In this document: one piece after another, positions 9,154 to 17,734 of the stretch
How the letters are laid out: every line of letters begins with the position of its first letter
Numbering within the stretch: the first letter of the stretch is position 1
NCBI RefSeq assembly: GCF_900105455.1
Contig: NZ_FNSF01000007.1
Coordinates: forward strand, 248,001-312,000
DNA: 64,000 nucleotides
Direction: 5' to 3'
Source: Tenacibaculum sp. MAR_2009_124
GTDB lineage: Bacteria > Bacteroidota > Bacteroidia > Flavobacteriales > Flavobacteriaceae
The notes under the pieces: generated by a model
The model's database searches: none
Told to the model about the DNA's origin: nothing
The model's input: the letters and a program-made list of their open reading frames with translations, nothing else
Program-made: the position numbers and the translations under genes

Positions 9154-9945
9154 CTACTTCACCTGAAGATGTATATGATCATCGTGTCTTACAGCTTTAC
9201 AACCATGAAATCGAATTTTAGTTGATGTTAATTGTAATCTAGTTTTTAAGTGAGGTTCAATAAATATTTTTGAAACAGATTTTTGTTTTGATAATATGTT
9301 CAATAAAATTCGATTTTCTTTTGGAGCAAAGAATAAGTGGCCTGTGCTACCAAGTGTCAAGTATTTAGTGAAGTCATATTGCCAATAGCCCTTTTTATTA
9401 CATAAAATAGGAGTGTCTTGCTCTTGTTTTTTTGGATATTCAAAAATACCGTAACCAGACCGAGAGGGTTTATTATTGGTGAGAGAACCTGATTCAGTTT
9501 TATAAATAAATGATAAATCAATTTTTTTGCCATCATTATGACTTAAATGGGGGAGCAAAGGGAATCCATTTAAAAAAGGAAAATTAGCATCCAAATAAAC
9601 TAATTGAATTCCAGGTTTATTTTCATAAAATTGTTTGCCTACTTTTTCAATAATACCGTTTAGCTCAGGTGTAACATAGTTGCGATTGCATAGAACTGTT
9701 AAGAAGTTGTGATGTACGACAAATTTTGAATTTTGAATTTTTTGCCTTCCATATAGCGGAGCAATTTTAGGTATAATTAGAAAGGTAGTGAACGAGTAGA
9801 TTGTTAGAAAGCAAGCAAGTTGTTTAAGCCTCTTGTATGATTGTTTCCTGAAAAAGAAAGTTGACAGTATATAAATAATACCGCCAACTTGTGTTATGAC
9901 TGTTAATATTATAAATAGTAGTATGTGTACTACGAATTTAAACAT
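9154..9945 (-). CDS. Predicted membrane-anchored LAS-type metallopeptidase
   Basis: The 263-residue product starts with two hydrophobic segments (residues about 1-30 and 43-65), so the rest is predicted to face the periplasm. The C-terminal part contains SHNDGKKIDLSF and a final HDDHIHLQV. This spacing, HxxGxxxD then HxH, matches the zinc ligands of LAS peptidases (M15/M74 murein endopeptidases such as MepA). Family membership is inferred from those motifs because overall similarity is low. Its ATG overlaps the stop codon of the upstream barrel gene by one base (9945), so translation is probably coupled. A cell-wall-trimming role is plausible. Confidence 0.7.
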   Translation of the reverse strand: MFKFVVHILLFIILTVITQVGGIIYILSTFFFRKQSYKRLKQLACFLTIYSFTTFLIIPKIAPLYGRQKIQNSKFVVHHNFLTVLCNRNYVTPELNGIIEKVGKQFYENKPGIQLVYLDANFPFLNGFPLLPHLSHNDGKKIDLSFIYKTESGSLTNNKPSRSGYGIFEYPKKQEQDTPILCNKKGYWQYDFTKYLTLGSTGHLFFAPKENRILLNILSKQKSVSKIFIEPHLKTRLQLTSTKIRFHGCKAVRHDDHIHLQVK

Positions 9946-11717
9946 TAAAAAAGTGTGTCAAATTTCCAAGAAATCCCAGCCATGGCTTGAAACCCTTGAA
10001 CTTGAAAATTAGTGAAACGTTGATAATTATTACTTAGTACATTTTTAAGGTTTAGGAATACCGAAAAATCATCATGAAATTGATATCCGCCGTTAAAATT
10101 AATATCCATATAACTTTCTAAATCAATTGTTGTAAAAGGACTGGCATTGTTACTTGCATATTGAATACCTTTTCGTTCACCAACAAAAAAGATGTTCGCC
10201 CCAGCATACCATTTTTCAACTTTGTATAAACCAAAAACTTCACCTTTAACTTGAGGGGCATTCCAAGGATGTTCGATGTTCGTTAAAGTAAACTGATTAA
10301 ACTCCATATTTGCGCCAAGAGCCAAATCTTTAATGCCTTCAAAAGTCACTTCTCCGAAAATTCTCATCATCTTAATGTCATCATAAACTGTTCTAAACGA
10401 ATTTCCATATTCATAACCAGATAAGAAAAAGGCATTTGTATCGGTAGTTCTTGTACCGTCTGATTTTGAGTGGTTTAAAGTGAAAAATGGCTGATCCTCA
10501 ATGTCAGAATAACTTCCTTTTAAGTTATACCCAAATTGCTGCCCCATTTTACCACGAATTCCTGCAAACGCATTATACTTCTCATTGGTTTGAGTAATAT
10601 TCAATGTAGGTGATACGAATGGATTGTTATCAGTAAAGCTTTTATGACTGTTGTTATATAATCCACCAGAAGCTCCAAGATAAACATTGGCAAAGTCCTT
10701 TACAATAGGGTACGACAATTCTACATCTGGATATACTAAGAGATGATTAATACTTTTTTCGGTATCTAGAGCAAAATATCCTTTAGCTCCAAGTTTAACT
10801 TCTAAGTCTTTAACAGCGAATTCGTAGGAAGGATTTAAGCCAAACGTTAAAAAACCATAGTTTATATTATCTTGACTTTCATAGGCTTTATCAAATTTTC
10901 CACCTAGATAATTTACAGTTGTTTTTAAGGATAAATCATTTAAGTTTCTATGAATTCTGTCTAAAGGGAAGTTGAAGTTTGCTCCTAGATCAATGTTAAA
11001 TTCAGCACTGCTAAAACCATCTGCAAAGAAAGAAATCGCTCCGTTAGCAGAGTCAATATAAGAGTCGTCAAAATCGATATTTCCATAGAGTTTATAATAA
11101 CCATGGGTTTGACTTTCTTCGATAGCGTCAATTACACGTTCAGTAAAATCAATGTTGGTAGGTAAACCGTACCAACTATACTTATTTCGTTCAAGTTCTA
11201 AACCTGCTTTCCATGTAAAATAGCGCTCAGTTTGTTGATGGTAAAGATCAAGGTCAAAATTGTAAAAAGTACTACTTAATTTAGTGTTTTCAACAGGGTC
11301 TAATGACAGGAAAAACCTAGCATACCCTCCTAATTCACTATCGTAATTTACACTTCTTCTAAAAGAACCTTCTAAAAAAGGAGCCACCATGTTTCCAAAA
11401 CCGGCAGAAAGGTAATTAGCATATAAACGTTCACGTTTACCTAAATTAATTTTCTTTAAGGTTCCGCTTTTCGGAATGAAAGTAGAGGCAACAGGAACTG
11501 AAAAGATTTGATATTCAAGTTTCTTTTTTTCAGTTTCTTTAGTATGAGATATTGTTGGTTTTTGTTTTATTTTAAAAGCATCAGTAATTTTAGGTACATA
11601 TGAGGTAACCACCTTAACGACTTCAGTTTTTACTGAATCTTTAGCTTTTGTTGTCTTTTCTTGAGCATTTACAATAGTTATTGCAAACATAACAAGTAAC
11701 CATACGTGCTTTTTCAT
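9945..11717 (-). CDS. TonB-dependent receptor-like outer membrane beta-barrel
   Basis: The start used is ATG 11717, giving the signal peptide MKKHVWLLVMFAITIVNAQ; the longer frame begins at a TTG. After a charged stretch (residues 20-70), the rest consists of alternating aromatic beta-strands ending in WKFDTLF, a C-terminal barrel signature with a terminal Phe. The strands resemble the barrel of TonB receptors (for example MDINFNGGYQFHDDF and VFLNLKNVLSNNYQRF), but no N-terminal plug domain is evident. It follows the TPR gene by 36 nt and overlaps the peptidase gene, forming one operon. The substrate is unknown. Confidence 0.82.
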   Translation of the reverse strand: MKKHVWLLVMFAITIVNAQEKTTKAKDSVKTEVVKVVTSYVPKITDAFKIKQKPTISHTKETEKKKLEYQIFSVPVASTFIPKSGTLKKINLGKRERLYANYLSAGFGNMVAPFLEGSFRRSVNYDSELGGYARFFLSLDPVENTKLSSTFYNFDLDLYHQQTERYFTWKAGLELERNKYSWYGLPTNIDFTERVIDAIEESQTHGYYKLYGNIDFDDSYIDSANGAISFFADGFSSAEFNIDLGANFNFPLDRIHRNLNDLSLKTTVNYLGGKFDKAYESQDNINYGFLTFGLNPSYEFAVKDLEVKLGAKGYFALDTEKSINHLLVYPDVELSYPIVKDFANVYLGASGGLYNNSHKSFTDNNPFVSPTLNITQTNEKYNAFAGIRGKMGQQFGYNLKGSYSDIEDQPFFTLNHSKSDGTRTTDTNAFFLSGYEYGNSFRTVYDDIKMMRIFGEVTFEGIKDLALGANMEFNQFTLTNIEHPWNAPQVKGEVFGLYKVEKWYAGANIFFVGERKGIQYASNNASPFTTIDLESYMDINFNGGYQFHDDFSVFLNLKNVLSNNYQRFTNFQVQGFQAMAGISWKFDTLF

Positions 11718-11753
11718 TGTTTTCAAGTATTTCGCTTTAAGTTGTAACAATTA

Positions 11754-14700
11754 TTAATTTTGTTTAGTTACTGATTCGTTGGTTTTTGCTTCTTTGTTCT
11801 TTATTGTATTCAATTCGTTTTGAGCTTCTTCCATAACATCAGGAAATTGTTTAAAGTTCTTAACGATGTTCTCTAAAATATAGGTAGCCTGATAAGCATC
11901 TTTTAAAGCATAATAGTTTTTTGCCATAATTACATAGCTTTTCACTCCCCAATATTTATAATTTGAATAATTAGCAATCAAGTTTTGAACAGCTTGATTT
12001 GAATCTTCATAAGCCTTTTCATCATTTAGGAAAAAAGCATTATAGTATAAACATTCTGCTTTTAATTTCCCTGTAGCACTTTGCCCGACTTCATGGAAAA
12101 ACTCTCTAGCCATTTCATAGTCATTTGTTTTAAAAGAAGAACGCGCAATAATAATGTTAGCATCTTCACTTACCTTTTTATCTACTTTTGGATTTTCTAA
12201 AACTTTCTCGGCATATTTTATGGCATTTACATATTCTTCACTTTCATAATATCCTTTCATTAAGTTGCTTTGAGCAAATACAATGTTTTGAGGATAGTTT
12301 GCTTCATTTTCAAGTTTATGAAGAGTTGCAATTCCGTTTTTCCAATTGTCATTATCTAAATAAAATTGAGCCAGTTTAGCTAATGACTCTTCTGTATATT
12401 CATTTTTAGGTTGCTCAGTTACATATTTATAATGTGGGGCTGCCACATCGTTTTTACCAACCTTACTTAATGATTGAGCCAAATAGAAGTTTGCCTTTAA
12501 AGTGTTTAATCCATTAGGGAAGCGTTGTAAATAATCCGAGAATCCTGCAATTGCTCTTTGAGTATTATTATCTAAAAATTTGTTTTCTGCCGATTGGAAT
12601 GTGGCATCATCCAACTCTGCATTTGAAACATTTACAAATTTCACATTTTTAACCCAGTTGGCATATTCATCTACTTTTCCTAAATCAATATATACATTTT
12701 TTACATTGGTAACAGCTTGTCTTGCTTCTGGTGAATTCGGGAATTTAGAAACCACTGTTTTATATTTTTCTAACGCTTTGTTGTTGTTATTGCTGTTATA
12801 ATACAGAAGTCCTTGTCTTAATAAAACGTTAGGAACATAACTACTTTTAGGATGTTTTTTTAGAAGTCTGTTATAACTTCCTTGCGCACTATTAGAATCG
12901 CCTTTCGAAGTAAAGGTATTTGCAACCTGATAGAGTGCGTCGTCCTTTAATTGAGAATTTTCATATTGATTACCTACCTTTTGAAGATTGGCGATTTTTT
13001 CATCGCTTTTACCTAAAAAGCCATAGCTCATACCTGTTTGGTATTGCGCATAATCAGCTCCTGCACCTCCTTCTTCTATAACCTTACCGTAGGCTTCAAT
13101 AGCTTCCGTATAATTTTTTGAGGCATAATACGAATCTCCAAGTCTATTTGACGCATCATCGTTTAAATCGGTATCATCAACCTTTTTATTTAAAAACGAT
13201 TTAAAGTATTTTGCTGCCTCAGGATACTTTTTTACTTTGAAGAAAGTATAAGCAATATTATAATCTAATTGATCGAATTCGACACCTTCATTTTCAGATA
13301 CAAGAGAGAAATGTGTTAATGCATTTTTATAGTCTCCTGTCAAATATGATGTTTCAGCCAACCAATAGTTAGCCTTATTTACAGTTTTAGTATTTTCAGC
13401 TTTTGTGGCATTATAGAAAAATGGATTTGACTCAACTATTTTTTGCTCATTGAACAACTGAATACCTCTATATAATGATACTTCATTAGCTAATTTTTCA
13501 TTCTCAGGAGATTTGTTTGCATTTAAATATTCCAAAGCTCCAGTATAATCTTGCTGATGTAAATAAGAAGTAATTAGCAATTCTTTTATACCTGCTGTTT
13601 CTGGTGATAAGGGATATTTTTCAAGATATTCTTTCAGAACTTCAGGCACACTTTTATAAGGGTTTCCTTGGTCATAACTCAATTTTGCATAGTTTAACCA
13701 TGAACTCTCTGTAATTTGAGAATCAAAATCCATTTCACTAGCGTTCTTAAAAGCATTTAAAGCTTCTACTTTTTTATCTAGTTCCAAGTAACATTCACCT
13801 AAATGATAATAGGCATTTTGAGCTACTTTATTCGTTCCTCCTATAATTTTATTGAAGTTATTAATGGCAGATTCATAATCTTTTTGCTTGTAATAAGCGT
13901 ATCCTAAATAATAATAATCTGTGTTCGTCCATTTTCCGCCTTTTCCTTTATATTTTTTTAAATAAGGCATGGCTTTTTCGTACTCTTTCAGGTTAAAATA
14001 ACTTTCTCCAATTATTTTAGAAATTTGAGATCGCTCATTTTTATCTTTCGAAGATTTTAATAATTTTTCTCCAATTTGAACAGATTTGTCAAAACGTCCA
14101 GCTTTAAAACTAATATCTAAAATATAGTAATTTGCCTTTGATTGGTATGTGGCGTCATCAGCTAGTTGACTTAAGTTATCTTCTGCTTCACCAAAATTTT
14201 CTTGTTTATAAGCTATATAACCATAATAGTAACGGGCATCGTTTCCATATACTGGATTTCCTAATAGCCTTTTAAATCTCTCTTTAGAATCCTTTAGATA
14301 ATTAGAGACCAAAAGACAGTATCCCATCTTGTAATTCAACTCATCCTTTTCTTGTTGATTCAGTAGCTTCTCATTTACTTTTTGATACCAACGTAGCGCA
14401 TGCGAAGCCTTTCTATTGGCAAAGTAATAGTTACCAACATTTAAAAAAGCATTTTCTTTTTTATTGTGGTAAGGGTGGTTTTTTACAAAGTCTAATACTT
14501 TATCATTAGCATCATCTTGGCCGAGTTTAATGGCGCACATAGCATCATAATAGTCGGCGTTTCCTTTAAGTGTTGTATTCGAAGGAGTTTCCTCCGAAGT
14601 GGCAATAAATAACTTTTGAGCTGGAGCATAAGCCTTGTTATTATATAGCTCTATTGCCTTGTAATAGTCCGAACTATTACTTACATTTAGTGCAGTTTTT

Positions 14701-14774
14701 TGTGCAATCCCTTTACTAGCTATTGCTAGTAATAGCATAAAGAAAACTTTCTTTCTAAAACAATTAAATCTCAT
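11754..14774 (-). CDS. Large periplasmic TPR-repeat protein
   Basis: A 1006-residue protein with a signal peptide (FFMLLLAIASKGIAQ) followed by more than twenty tetratricopeptide repeats across almost its whole length (for example DYYYLGYAYYKQKDYESAIN, AYYHLGECYLELDKKVEALN). Such arrays act as protein-binding scaffolds in the periplasm, and relatives in the BamD/YbgF class support outer-membrane or cell-wall machinery. It is the first gene of an operon with the barrel and LAS peptidase genes, and is divergent from ftsE. A function in envelope or division assembly is inferred from this context only. A TACTTTTG box (14836-14843, minus) is a likely promoter. Confidence 0.9.
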   Translation of the reverse strand: MRFNCFRKKVFFMLLLAIASKGIAQKTALNVSNSSDYYKAIELYNNKAYAPAQKLFIATSEETPSNTTLKGNADYYDAMCAIKLGQDDANDKVLDFVKNHPYHNKKENAFLNVGNYYFANRKASHALRWYQKVNEKLLNQQEKDELNYKMGYCLLVSNYLKDSKERFKRLLGNPVYGNDARYYYGYIAYKQENFGEAEDNLSQLADDATYQSKANYYILDISFKAGRFDKSVQIGEKLLKSSKDKNERSQISKIIGESYFNLKEYEKAMPYLKKYKGKGGKWTNTDYYYLGYAYYKQKDYESAINNFNKIIGGTNKVAQNAYYHLGECYLELDKKVEALNAFKNASEMDFDSQITESSWLNYAKLSYDQGNPYKSVPEVLKEYLEKYPLSPETAGIKELLITSYLHQQDYTGALEYLNANKSPENEKLANEVSLYRGIQLFNEQKIVESNPFFYNATKAENTKTVNKANYWLAETSYLTGDYKNALTHFSLVSENEGVEFDQLDYNIAYTFFKVKKYPEAAKYFKSFLNKKVDDTDLNDDASNRLGDSYYASKNYTEAIEAYGKVIEEGGAGADYAQYQTGMSYGFLGKSDEKIANLQKVGNQYENSQLKDDALYQVANTFTSKGDSNSAQGSYNRLLKKHPKSSYVPNVLLRQGLLYYNSNNNNKALEKYKTVVSKFPNSPEARQAVTNVKNVYIDLGKVDEYANWVKNVKFVNVSNAELDDATFQSAENKFLDNNTQRAIAGFSDYLQRFPNGLNTLKANFYLAQSLSKVGKNDVAAPHYKYVTEQPKNEYTEESLAKLAQFYLDNDNWKNGIATLHKLENEANYPQNIVFAQSNLMKGYYESEEYVNAIKYAEKVLENPKVDKKVSEDANIIIARSSFKTNDYEMAREFFHEVGQSATGKLKAECLYYNAFFLNDEKAYEDSNQAVQNLIANYSNYKYWGVKSYVIMAKNYYALKDAYQATYILENIVKNFKQFPDVMEEAQNELNTIKNKEAKTNESVTKQN

Positions 14775-14835
14775 ATTTTTTAGTTATCTAGAAACTATAA
14801 CGTTCGTTTTTTGTTTTTGTTGGAAGAATAAACAT

Positions 14836-14843
14836 CAAAAGTA
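14836..14843 (-). promoter_or_regulatory. Candidate -7 box of the TPR-barrel-peptidase operon
   Basis: On the minus strand these bases read TACTTTTG, a perfect match to the Bacteroidota TAnnTTTG -7 element, about 60 nt before the TPR start codon at 14774. Confidence 0.5.
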
Positions 14844-14874
14844 AGAAATGTTGTAGAATTACATAATAAAATTT

Positions 14875-14882
14875 TAGTTTTG
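14875..14882 (+). promoter_or_regulatory. Candidate -7 box of ftsE
   Basis: The sequence TAGTTTTG matches TAnnTTTG and lies 12 nt before the ftsE ATG at 14895. A TTG at 14851-14853 may be the upstream element, although its spacing of 21 nt is slightly long. Confidence 0.5.
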
Positions 14883-14894
14883 TAAAAACAATTA

Positions 14895-15584
14895 ATGTTT
14901 ATGAGCACACCGGTTTTACATTTTGAGAATGCCGATATTTATCAAAGAGATAATTTAGTTTTATCGAAAGTTAATTTTACTCTGAATAAAGGAGATTTTT
15001 ATTACTTAATTGGTAAAACAGGAAGTGGTAAGAGTAGTTTGTTAAAAACCTTATATGGTGATTTAAGATTACAGCGTGGTTTGGGAAGTATTGTAGGTTT
15101 CGATCTTAAAAAAATGAAAGAAAAAGAAATTCCTTTTTTAAGAAGAAAGTTAGGGATCGTTTTCCAAGATTTTAAGCTATTGAACGACAGGAATGTTTTT
15201 GAAAATTTAGAATTTGTTCTGAAGGCTACTGGATGGAAGAATAAAAATGATATGAAAGAGAAGATTTATGAGGTGCTTAATAAGGTTGGAATGAAGGAAA
15301 AGTATTACAAAAAGACATTTGAACTTTCTGGGGGAGAGCAGCAGCGTGTTGCTATTGCCAGAGCATTATTAAATGATCCTGAATTAATACTTGCTGATGA
15401 ACCAACTGGAAATTTGGATCCAAAAACTTCTTTAGAAGTGATGGAGTTGTTAAACGAAATTCACCAAAGTGGTAAAACTATTTTAATGGCGACTCACGAC
15501 TATCAGCTTATTGTAAAATTCAAACAAAACACGGTTAAGTGCGAAGGAGGAGAGTTGTTTGAAGTAGTTCAACAATCGGTTTAA
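14895..15584 (+). CDS. ftsE: FtsE, cell-division ABC transporter ATP-binding protein
   Basis: A 229-residue ATPase of the FtsE/LolD class. It has Walker A (GKTGSGKSS), Q-loop (FQDFKLL), signature (LSGGEQQRVAIARALL), Walker B (LILADEPTGNLD) and the switch His (MATHD). FtsE works with the membrane protein FtsX to activate peptidoglycan hydrolases at the division site. FtsX is not in this window, which fits the split ftsE/ftsX arrangement in Flavobacteriia. An alternative start is ATG 14901 (MSTPVL). It is followed by a glycosyltransferase gene one base after its stop codon, so the two are likely cotranscribed. Confidence 0.9.
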   Translation: MFMSTPVLHFENADIYQRDNLVLSKVNFTLNKGDFYYLIGKTGSGKSSLLKTLYGDLRLQRGLGSIVGFDLKKMKEKEIPFLRRKLGIVFQDFKLLNDRNVFENLEFVLKATGWKNKNDMKEKIYEVLNKVGMKEKYYKKTFELSGGEQQRVAIARALLNDPELILADEPTGNLDPKTSLEVMELLNEIHQSGKTILMATHDYQLIVKFKQNTVKCEGGELFEVVQQSV

Positions 15585-15585
15585 G

Positions 15586-16446
15586 ATGATTTCTGTGCTA
15601 ATCCCAACGTATAATTGGGATGTTTATCAATTAGTTTCAAGTTTACACAAGCAGTTGTTGCTAGCTAATGTTGTATTTGAAATAATCGTTGTTGATGATG
15701 CTTCAAGTAGTTTGTTCTCAGGTAATAGCAGATTAAATGAATTGTCAAAAACTTCTTTTGAAATTTTTAGAGAGAATAAAGGTAGAAGTGCCATACGAAA
15801 TTATTTAGCTGAAAAGGCAAATTATTCTTGGTTGCTATTCTTGGATTGCGACGCTATTGTAGATGATTTGTTTATGGAGAAATATATTAATGCAATAAAA
15901 ATAGGCTCTTTAAATGTTGTAACAGGAGGTATGGTTTATAATTTATACAATCAAAATCTTAGGTACAAGTTTGGAAAGAAAAGAGAGGAGATAGATGAAA
16001 AAGAACGAAATAGGTTTCCAGAAAAGTATTTTTTTTCAGCAAACTTTATGATAAGAAAAGAAGTGTTTAGTCTTGTTAAATTTGATGGGACTTTAAAAGG
16101 ATATGGATATGAAGATTTATGCTTTGCAAAGGAATTAAATAAAAACACTTATAATATAAAGCATATTGAAAACCCGATTCTTCACGCCGAAATAGACGAT
16201 AATAATGTTTTTTTAGCTAAAACAAAACAAGCCTTGTTGAATCTCAAGAATTTAATAGTTGATGGGAAGTTAGAGTTTTCGGATACAAGAATTTCTATAA
16301 TGTATCGAAGGTTTTATCTATTGGTTGCGGGGTTAAAATATTTTAATGTTTTTTTTGAAAAACTAGCCGTTAGAAGGTCGTCGCTATTTTTTTTTGATTT
16401 ATTCAGAATTACTTATCTATGCAAGATGTTTAAAGATGAAAATTAA
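15586..16446 (+). CDS. Family 2 glycosyltransferase
   Basis: A 286-residue cytoplasmic enzyme with a GT-A fold. The nucleotide-sugar site is at the start (ISVLIPTYNW, FEIIVVDDASSS) and the metal-binding motif is LFLDCDA; GYGYEDLCFAKEL resembles the ED acceptor/base motif of GT2 enzymes. It probably adds a sugar to a surface polysaccharide or lipid carrier; the sugar cannot be read from sequence. Its ATG is one base after the ftsE stop codon. The last 30 nt overlap the end of the convergent GT4 gene. Confidence 0.88.
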   Translation: MISVLIPTYNWDVYQLVSSLHKQLLLANVVFEIIVVDDASSSLFSGNSRLNELSKTSFEIFRENKGRSAIRNYLAEKANYSWLLFLDCDAIVDDLFMEKYINAIKIGSLNVVTGGMVYNLYNQNLRYKFGKKREEIDEKERNRFPEKYFFSANFMIRKEVFSLVKFDGTLKGYGYEDLCFAKELNKNTYNIKHIENPILHAEIDDNNVFLAKTKQALLNLKNLIVDGKLEFSDTRISIMYRRFYLLVAGLKYFNVFFEKLAVRRSSLFFFDLFRITYLCKMFKDEN

Positions 16447-17505
16447 AACTTGTTCTTCATTTTCCCAAGTCAGTTCTGTTTTTGCTTTTTCTAGATTTTT
16501 TGAATAGTCTTTTTTTAAGGCATGTTTAATTTTTATCGCAAACGATTCAGGAGTTCTATTCTCTAAAACTTCACCAATAGAATATTGAGATACAATGTTT
16601 TTCATTTCTGGAAGATTTGAAGTGATTACAGGTATTTTAGCTTGTATATAGTCAAATAGTTTATTAGGTAAAGCATAGCGATAACTTAAGCCTAAATCTT
16701 CTTCAATACTTAACCCTAAATGAGCGTTCGGTGTAATTTTTCTTAATTCTTCAGGAGATAATTTACCTAAAAAAATTACTTGTGCATTTAGATTTTTTTG
16801 ATCCACAAATTCTTTCAGGTTTTGAAAAATGTCTCCATCACCAACAATTAAAAAAATACAATTATCAAGATTACTAATGGTTTCAATCATCAATTTAAGA
16901 CCTCTGCCAAGATTAACAGCTCCTTGATACAAGATAACTTTTTTACCCTTAATATTAAAAGGGAGGTTTGTGATTTTATTGGTTTTTACTTTTTTAGGTA
17001 CATTTCGAACTACATCAAAATGTGTGTTGTATTTCTCTTGATAGTAGTCTGCAATACTTTGACTTACAGTATAACAATTTTTTAACCGAGGAAGTAATAG
17101 ATTTTCAAGGGATTCCCATATTTTTTTTGTTTTAGGACGTTTTACAAGCTCAGGAATTTCAGGAAATAATTCATGACTGTCATATACTAGTTTCTTACCT
17201 TTTAGTTTACTTACAATAAAATTGGGAAGCAATGTATCTAAATCATTCGATAGTAAAATGTCACTTTTGGAAAATAGTAGATAAAAAAACAATCGAATAT
17301 TGAATTCGGCATAGAATAAAAAACCGTTGTTAAATAATAAACGAAATCGCTTTGTTTTATAGTTTCTATGAAGAGGTTGGCTAGTAGGTAATTTTCTGCC
17401 GACTAAAATTATGTTGAAATTTAGATTATAAAGAGTATCGCACACTTTGGAAACTCTCTGATCATTTGAGATATCATTAGTTACTGAAACTATTATTTTT
17501 TTCAA
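16417..17505 (-). CDS. Family 4 glycosyltransferase (GT-B)
   Basis: The 362-residue protein has an N-terminal acceptor domain (KKIIVSVTNDISNDQRVSKV) and a C-terminal donor domain with KVILYQGAVNLGRGL, LIVGDGD and the EEDLGLSYRYALPNKLFDY motif holding the GT4 Glu residues. I chose the TTG at 17505 because it aligns with the usual MKK(I/L)xVSVTND start of relatives; the longer frame also begins with a TTG (17538) inside a terminator T-tract. A TTG start is unusual. The structured RNA at 17531-17634 lies directly upstream. It probably acts in surface polysaccharide assembly. Confidence 0.85.
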   Translation of the reverse strand: MKKIIVSVTNDISNDQRVSKVCDTLYNLNFNIILVGRKLPTSQPLHRNYKTKRFRLLFNNGFLFYAEFNIRLFFYLLFSKSDILLSNDLDTLLPNFIVSKLKGKKLVYDSHELFPEIPELVKRPKTKKIWESLENLLLPRLKNCYTVSQSIADYYQEKYNTHFDVVRNVPKKVKTNKITNLPFNIKGKKVILYQGAVNLGRGLKLMIETISNLDNCIFLIVGDGDIFQNLKEFVDQKNLNAQVIFLGKLSPEELRKITPNAHLGLSIEEDLGLSYRYALPNKLFDYIQAKIPVITSNLPEMKNIVSQYSIGEVLENRTPESFAIKIKHALKKDYSKNLEKAKTELTWENEEQVLIFIFKHLA

Positions 17506-17530
17506 TGAAAGTAATTTAGAGCGAAAGATA

Positions 17531-17634
17531 AAAAACAAAACCCACTTCTAGAAAGAAGTGGGAAAATTGCTATGAAAAACTATGAAAAAGAAACATAAGC
17601 TATGTTTCCTCGATTAGGTAGACGAGCAATTATT
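17531..17634 (-). ncRNA. Candidate small RNA or structured leader between mdh and the GT4 gene
   Basis: Read on the minus strand, this roughly 100-nt stretch folds into a CTCG/CGAG hairpin (17609-17626), an 8-bp hairpin GAAACATA/TATGTTTC (17590-17608) and a 9-bp terminator hairpin CCCACTTCT/AGAAGTGGG (17541-17562) followed by a T-rich tract. AATTGCT (17565-17571) and AGCAATT (17625-17631) could also close an outer stem, but this shares two bases with the CTCG hairpin, so the two may be alternatives. The upstream gene mdh has its own separate terminator, so this RNA would need its own promoter; a TAAGTTTA box lies just upstream. It could be a free sRNA or a terminator-type leader of the GT4 gene. 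Confidence 0.45.
17541..17562 (-). terminator. Terminator hairpin of the candidate RNA
   Basis: CCCACTTCT (17541-17549) and AGAAGTGGG (17554-17562) form a 9-bp stem with a 4-nt loop. On the minus strand the bases that follow (17540-17531) are almost all T. Confidence 0.75.
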
Positions 17635-17680
17635 TATAAACTTACAAGTTCATATAAAGTTTAACACTTTTTAAGAAAAA

Positions 17681-17710
17681 AAGCCTTGCGAATGTCTATT
17701 CGCAAGGCTT
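17681..17710 (-). terminator. Terminator of mdh
   Basis: AAGCCTTGCGAAT (17681-17693) pairs perfectly with ATTCGCAAGGCTT (17698-17710). On the minus strand it is followed by TTTTTTTCTT. It lies 25 nt after the mdh stop codon. Confidence 0.92.
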
Positions 17711-17734
17711 CAAATATGTTGTAATCTTTCTTTT

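Noticed and set aside
17506..17538. Longer GT4 start at 17538
   Set aside because: It begins with a TTG within the T-tract of a terminator hairpin, and the added residues do not match relatives.
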